From NCBI GenBank assembly GCA_964542875.1, contig CAZIWA010000029.1, positions 1 through 48,649 on the forward strand: DNA of 48,649 nt, in the 5' to 3' direction. Positions 47,080 through 48,649 of the stretch are shown one piece after another. The stretch is from CAZGOM01 sp964542875 (lineage in GTDB: Bacteria; Planctomycetota; Phycisphaerae; Phycisphaerales; Phycisphaeraceae). Position 1 is the stretch's first letter. Each line of letters opens with the position of its first letter. The notes below the pieces were generated by a model, which was not told the DNA's origin, did no database searches, and was given only the letters and a program-made list of their open reading frames with translations. A program made the translations under genes and the position numbers.

Positions 47080-47119
47080 GTTATGAATTGTGGATTATGA
47101 GTTGGGAATTATGGATTCA
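47080..47119 (+). repeat. ATTATGAATT-type intergenic word repeat
   Basis: The stretch GTTATGAATTGTGGATTATG followed by AGTTGGGAATTATGGATTCA repeats a ten-base ATTATGAATT-like motif three or four times. It belongs with the other AT-rich word repeats in intergenic gaps (19860 and 34264), but only loosely. Confidence 0.35.
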
Positions 47120-47272
47120 AGCGGGGGGAGGAGGCTGCGGTGGAAAGCAGATCAGGATCGGGAGGGGAGACAGAGCAAGGAGAAGAACACCGGTGTGGTG
47201 GGGGTGCTTTTCTGGTGATTTATATGTTGGGGGGTGTTGTGCGCGGCGTGGTGGGGTCAGTTCCTTGCGGAG

Positions 47273-47506
47273 TCAGGGGCGGATTTGGTCTTTGAATTTG
47301 GTTTTGAATTCGTCGATGGATTTGATGCCTTCGGGGAGCTTGGCTTCGTCGACGAGGAGGACGGGGATGCCGTTTCGGATGGGGTAGCGCAGGCCGCCGA
47401 CGGTGGCGACGAGCTCCTGCCCTTCCTGTTTGAGGGAGGAGTGGGTGATGGGGCAGACGAGGAATTCGAGGAGTTCTGCGGGGACTTGGTAGTTGGTCTG
47501 AGTCAT
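47273..47506 (-). CDS. Trm112-like small protein
   Basis: The protein has 77 aa and the Trm112/UPF0434 fold by look: PAELLEFLVCPITHSSL, LVATVGGLRYPIRNGIPVLL. The bacterial YcaR-type members keep CPxC and a second Cys pair; here only one Cys remains (FLVCPITH), so zinc binding is probably lost. Trm112 proteins activate methyltransferases and other enzymes by direct contact. It lies between the ribonuclease D gene and the prepilin gene; the gap to each neighbour is below 300 bp. Confidence 0.85.
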   Translation of the reverse strand: MTQTNYQVPAELLEFLVCPITHSSLKQEGQELVATVGGLRYPIRNGIPVLLVDEAKLPEGIKSIDEFKTKFKDQIRP

Positions 47507-47573
47507 GATGGAGTAATGATAGTCGGCGGCGGGGGGTTTGGGTGTGGGGCGGGGTGCGATCGGAGAGGGATTT

Positions 47574-48464
47574 TTACGGGACGCCGAAGAAGGTTTTGGG
47601 GTTTGCGTAGAGGGTGGGTTGGGAGGCGTCGGTGTTGTCGGCGGCGACGCCGCCTCGGGGGAAGACGTCGCCGGTGATGGGGCTGGCGTGGCCGTCGGCG
47701 AAGGCGACGTTTGAGGCGTTGACGGATTTTCCGGGGTGGCGGTAGCCGATGCGGGAGTCTGTGACGTTGATGCGGTTTTGGGCCTGCTTGCCGGCGTAGA
47801 CGCCGTCGGCGAAGCCGATGAGCTGGCTGGGGTAGATGACTTTCGAATCCAGCCGGAGGGCTTTCATGGTTTTGCCGGTGGCGTCCGGGCCGTACCCGAC
47901 GGAGCAGGTGAAGAAGGTGTCCGGCTTGATGGTGGAGGCTGCACCGATGGGGTTGTCGGAGTTGACCCAGTAGCTGGCGCGGATGATGACGTTAAAGCCG
48001 CGATCCGGGGCGGTGGTGGCGACGTTGCCGACACCTGAGCCGTTGCGGGTGTTGGGCCAGTCCATCCAGCCTTTGGGGTTATCGGGGTTGGCGCCGGTCT
48101 GGCCGGAGGCCATGCCTTCGACGTTGACGACATCGGGGCAGACGAAGGCGGAGCCTTTGTTGGTTTGGCTGCCTCCCATGTATCCGTCGCGGTCGAGGAT
48201 GGGGGCCCAGCCGTCGATGAGGGTGTCGACACCGGCGCCGGTGCCGGTCATGTTGTAGGAGGGGACGATGAGGTTCTTGTTGTCGGTGGTGTAGGTGGCG
48301 CTGGCGATGCCGATGGAGTGGACATTGGCCATGCAGGTGGCTGCGGAAGCGGTCTGACGGGCGCGGGAGATGACCGGGAGCATGATGCCCACCAGGAGCC
48401 CGATGATGGTGATGACGACCAGAAGTTCAATCAGCGTGAATGCGCGCAAGGTGCGGTGTGCCAT
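47574..48464 (-). CDS. Prepilin-like protein with type II secretion N-terminal methylation site
   Basis: The protein has 296 aa and a class III/type IV pilin-like leader: a short basic peptide (MAHRTLRA), then FTLIELLVVITIIGLLVGIM, the cleavage/methylation signature and hydrophobic helix. The body is rich in Asn and Gly and contains RHPGKSVNASNVAFADGHA, close to the H-x9-DG pattern of the planctomycete DUF1559 group but with 13 residues between His and DG. Such proteins are among the most abundant paralogous families in this phylum. The gene ends the annotated part of the window, and upstream of 48464 no other gene is seen. Confidence 0.93.
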   Translation of the reverse strand: MAHRTLRAFTLIELLVVITIIGLLVGIMLPVISRARQTASAATCMANVHSIGIASATYTTDNKNLIVPSYNMTGTGAGVDTLIDGWAPILDRDGYMGGSQTNKGSAFVCPDVVNVEGMASGQTGANPDNPKGWMDWPNTRNGSGVGNVATTAPDRGFNVIIRASYWVNSDNPIGAASTIKPDTFFTCSVGYGPDATGKTMKALRLDSKVIYPSQLIGFADGVYAGKQAQNRINVTDSRIGYRHPGKSVNASNVAFADGHASPITGDVFPRGGVAADNTDASQPTLYANPKTFFGVP

Positions 48465-48649
48465 GTCTGGATTCCTGTGTGTGGGCCCGGGGCCGGAAAG
48501 TTTGAGGCAGGGAATTAATGGTAATCGATGGCGATACGTGGTTGAAGGAATTTTGGGATTGAGGGTTGAGTATTTTTGCGGAGAGGTGGAGAGAGCAGGG
48601 TAAAAGCCTTTGGGGTATTTGTCGGCACATGCACCCGGGGTATCGGGTT
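48465..48649. other. Right edge, upstream of prepilin gene
   Basis: This end of the window holds the 5' region of the prepilin gene on the minus strand. It has an AT-richer stretch (48510-48580) where a promoter could lie. No gene or repeat is supported here. Confidence 0.3.

Overview
The window looks like part of a high-GC chromosome from the phylum Planctomycetota, probably class Phycisphaerae. This is an inference from gene types. There is a prepilin-like protein with the planctomycete RHxG...NVAFADGHA motif, an ECF sigma factor fused to a membrane anchor and sensor domain, tyrosine-integrase tails rich in VAP repeats next to a tRNA, a BNR sialidase-like gene, and many intergenic word repeats. 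There are no rRNA genes and no CRISPR array. Two runs of exactly 100 N (38097-38196 and 43999-44098) are scaffold gaps.

Layout. (1) 1-4310: tRNA-Ala(CGC), followed by a small island bounded by a direct repeat of about 178 bp that contains the 3' half of the tRNA. Its cargo is a BsuBI/PstI-type restriction-modification pair and an AT-richer Mrr-like nuclease. Both repeat copies also carry, antisense, the tail of a lost integrase. (2) 4832-13878, all minus strand: a complete chemosensory operon (cheW-cheR/TPR-cheW-MCP-cheA/REC-cheB-REC/histidine kinase). It resembles the Wsp surface-sensing system, but its last gene is a REC-kinase instead of a diguanylate cyclase. (3) 14381-16809: response regulator plus REC-PAS-PP2C phosphatase. 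(4) 16885-24558: pyruvyltransferase-like protein, amidohydrolase, PhyH dioxygenase, EVE protein, exported FKBP isomerase and the membrane-anchored ECF sigma factor. (5) 24584-26478: two paralogous COG3541-type nucleotidyltransferases. (6) 26627-34186: GntR regulator, ABC ATPase and three giant paralogous permeases, each combining an ABC-2 core, a large soluble domain and a C-terminal zinc ribbon. A palindromic operator sits over the promoter. (7) 34393-40641: hexapeptide acetyltransferase, two tandem small CxxC proteins, thyX, a membrane methyltransferase-like protein, a sialidase-like protein with a partner gene, a MITE-like element and an unlisted 47-aa basic protein. (8) 40933-45330: multi-PAS kinase, response regulator and REC-PAS-HWE kinase. 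(9) 45650-48464: ribonuclease D, a Trm112-like protein and the prepilin-like protein.

Signal transduction dominates. Phosphorelay and chemosensory proteins take up about 16 kb, in three operons built from the same modules (Rcp1-like single-domain regulators, REC-PAS outputs and REC-kinases). The genes are tightly packed, with many ATGA stop/start overlaps.

The strongest candidates for something undescribed are the GntR/ABC/triple-permease locus, the Wsp-like operon with a kinase output, the membrane-tethered sigma factor with a duplicated ectodomain, and the tRNA-flanked defence island. A modular family of intergenic repeats recurs at six places, once inside the che operon.
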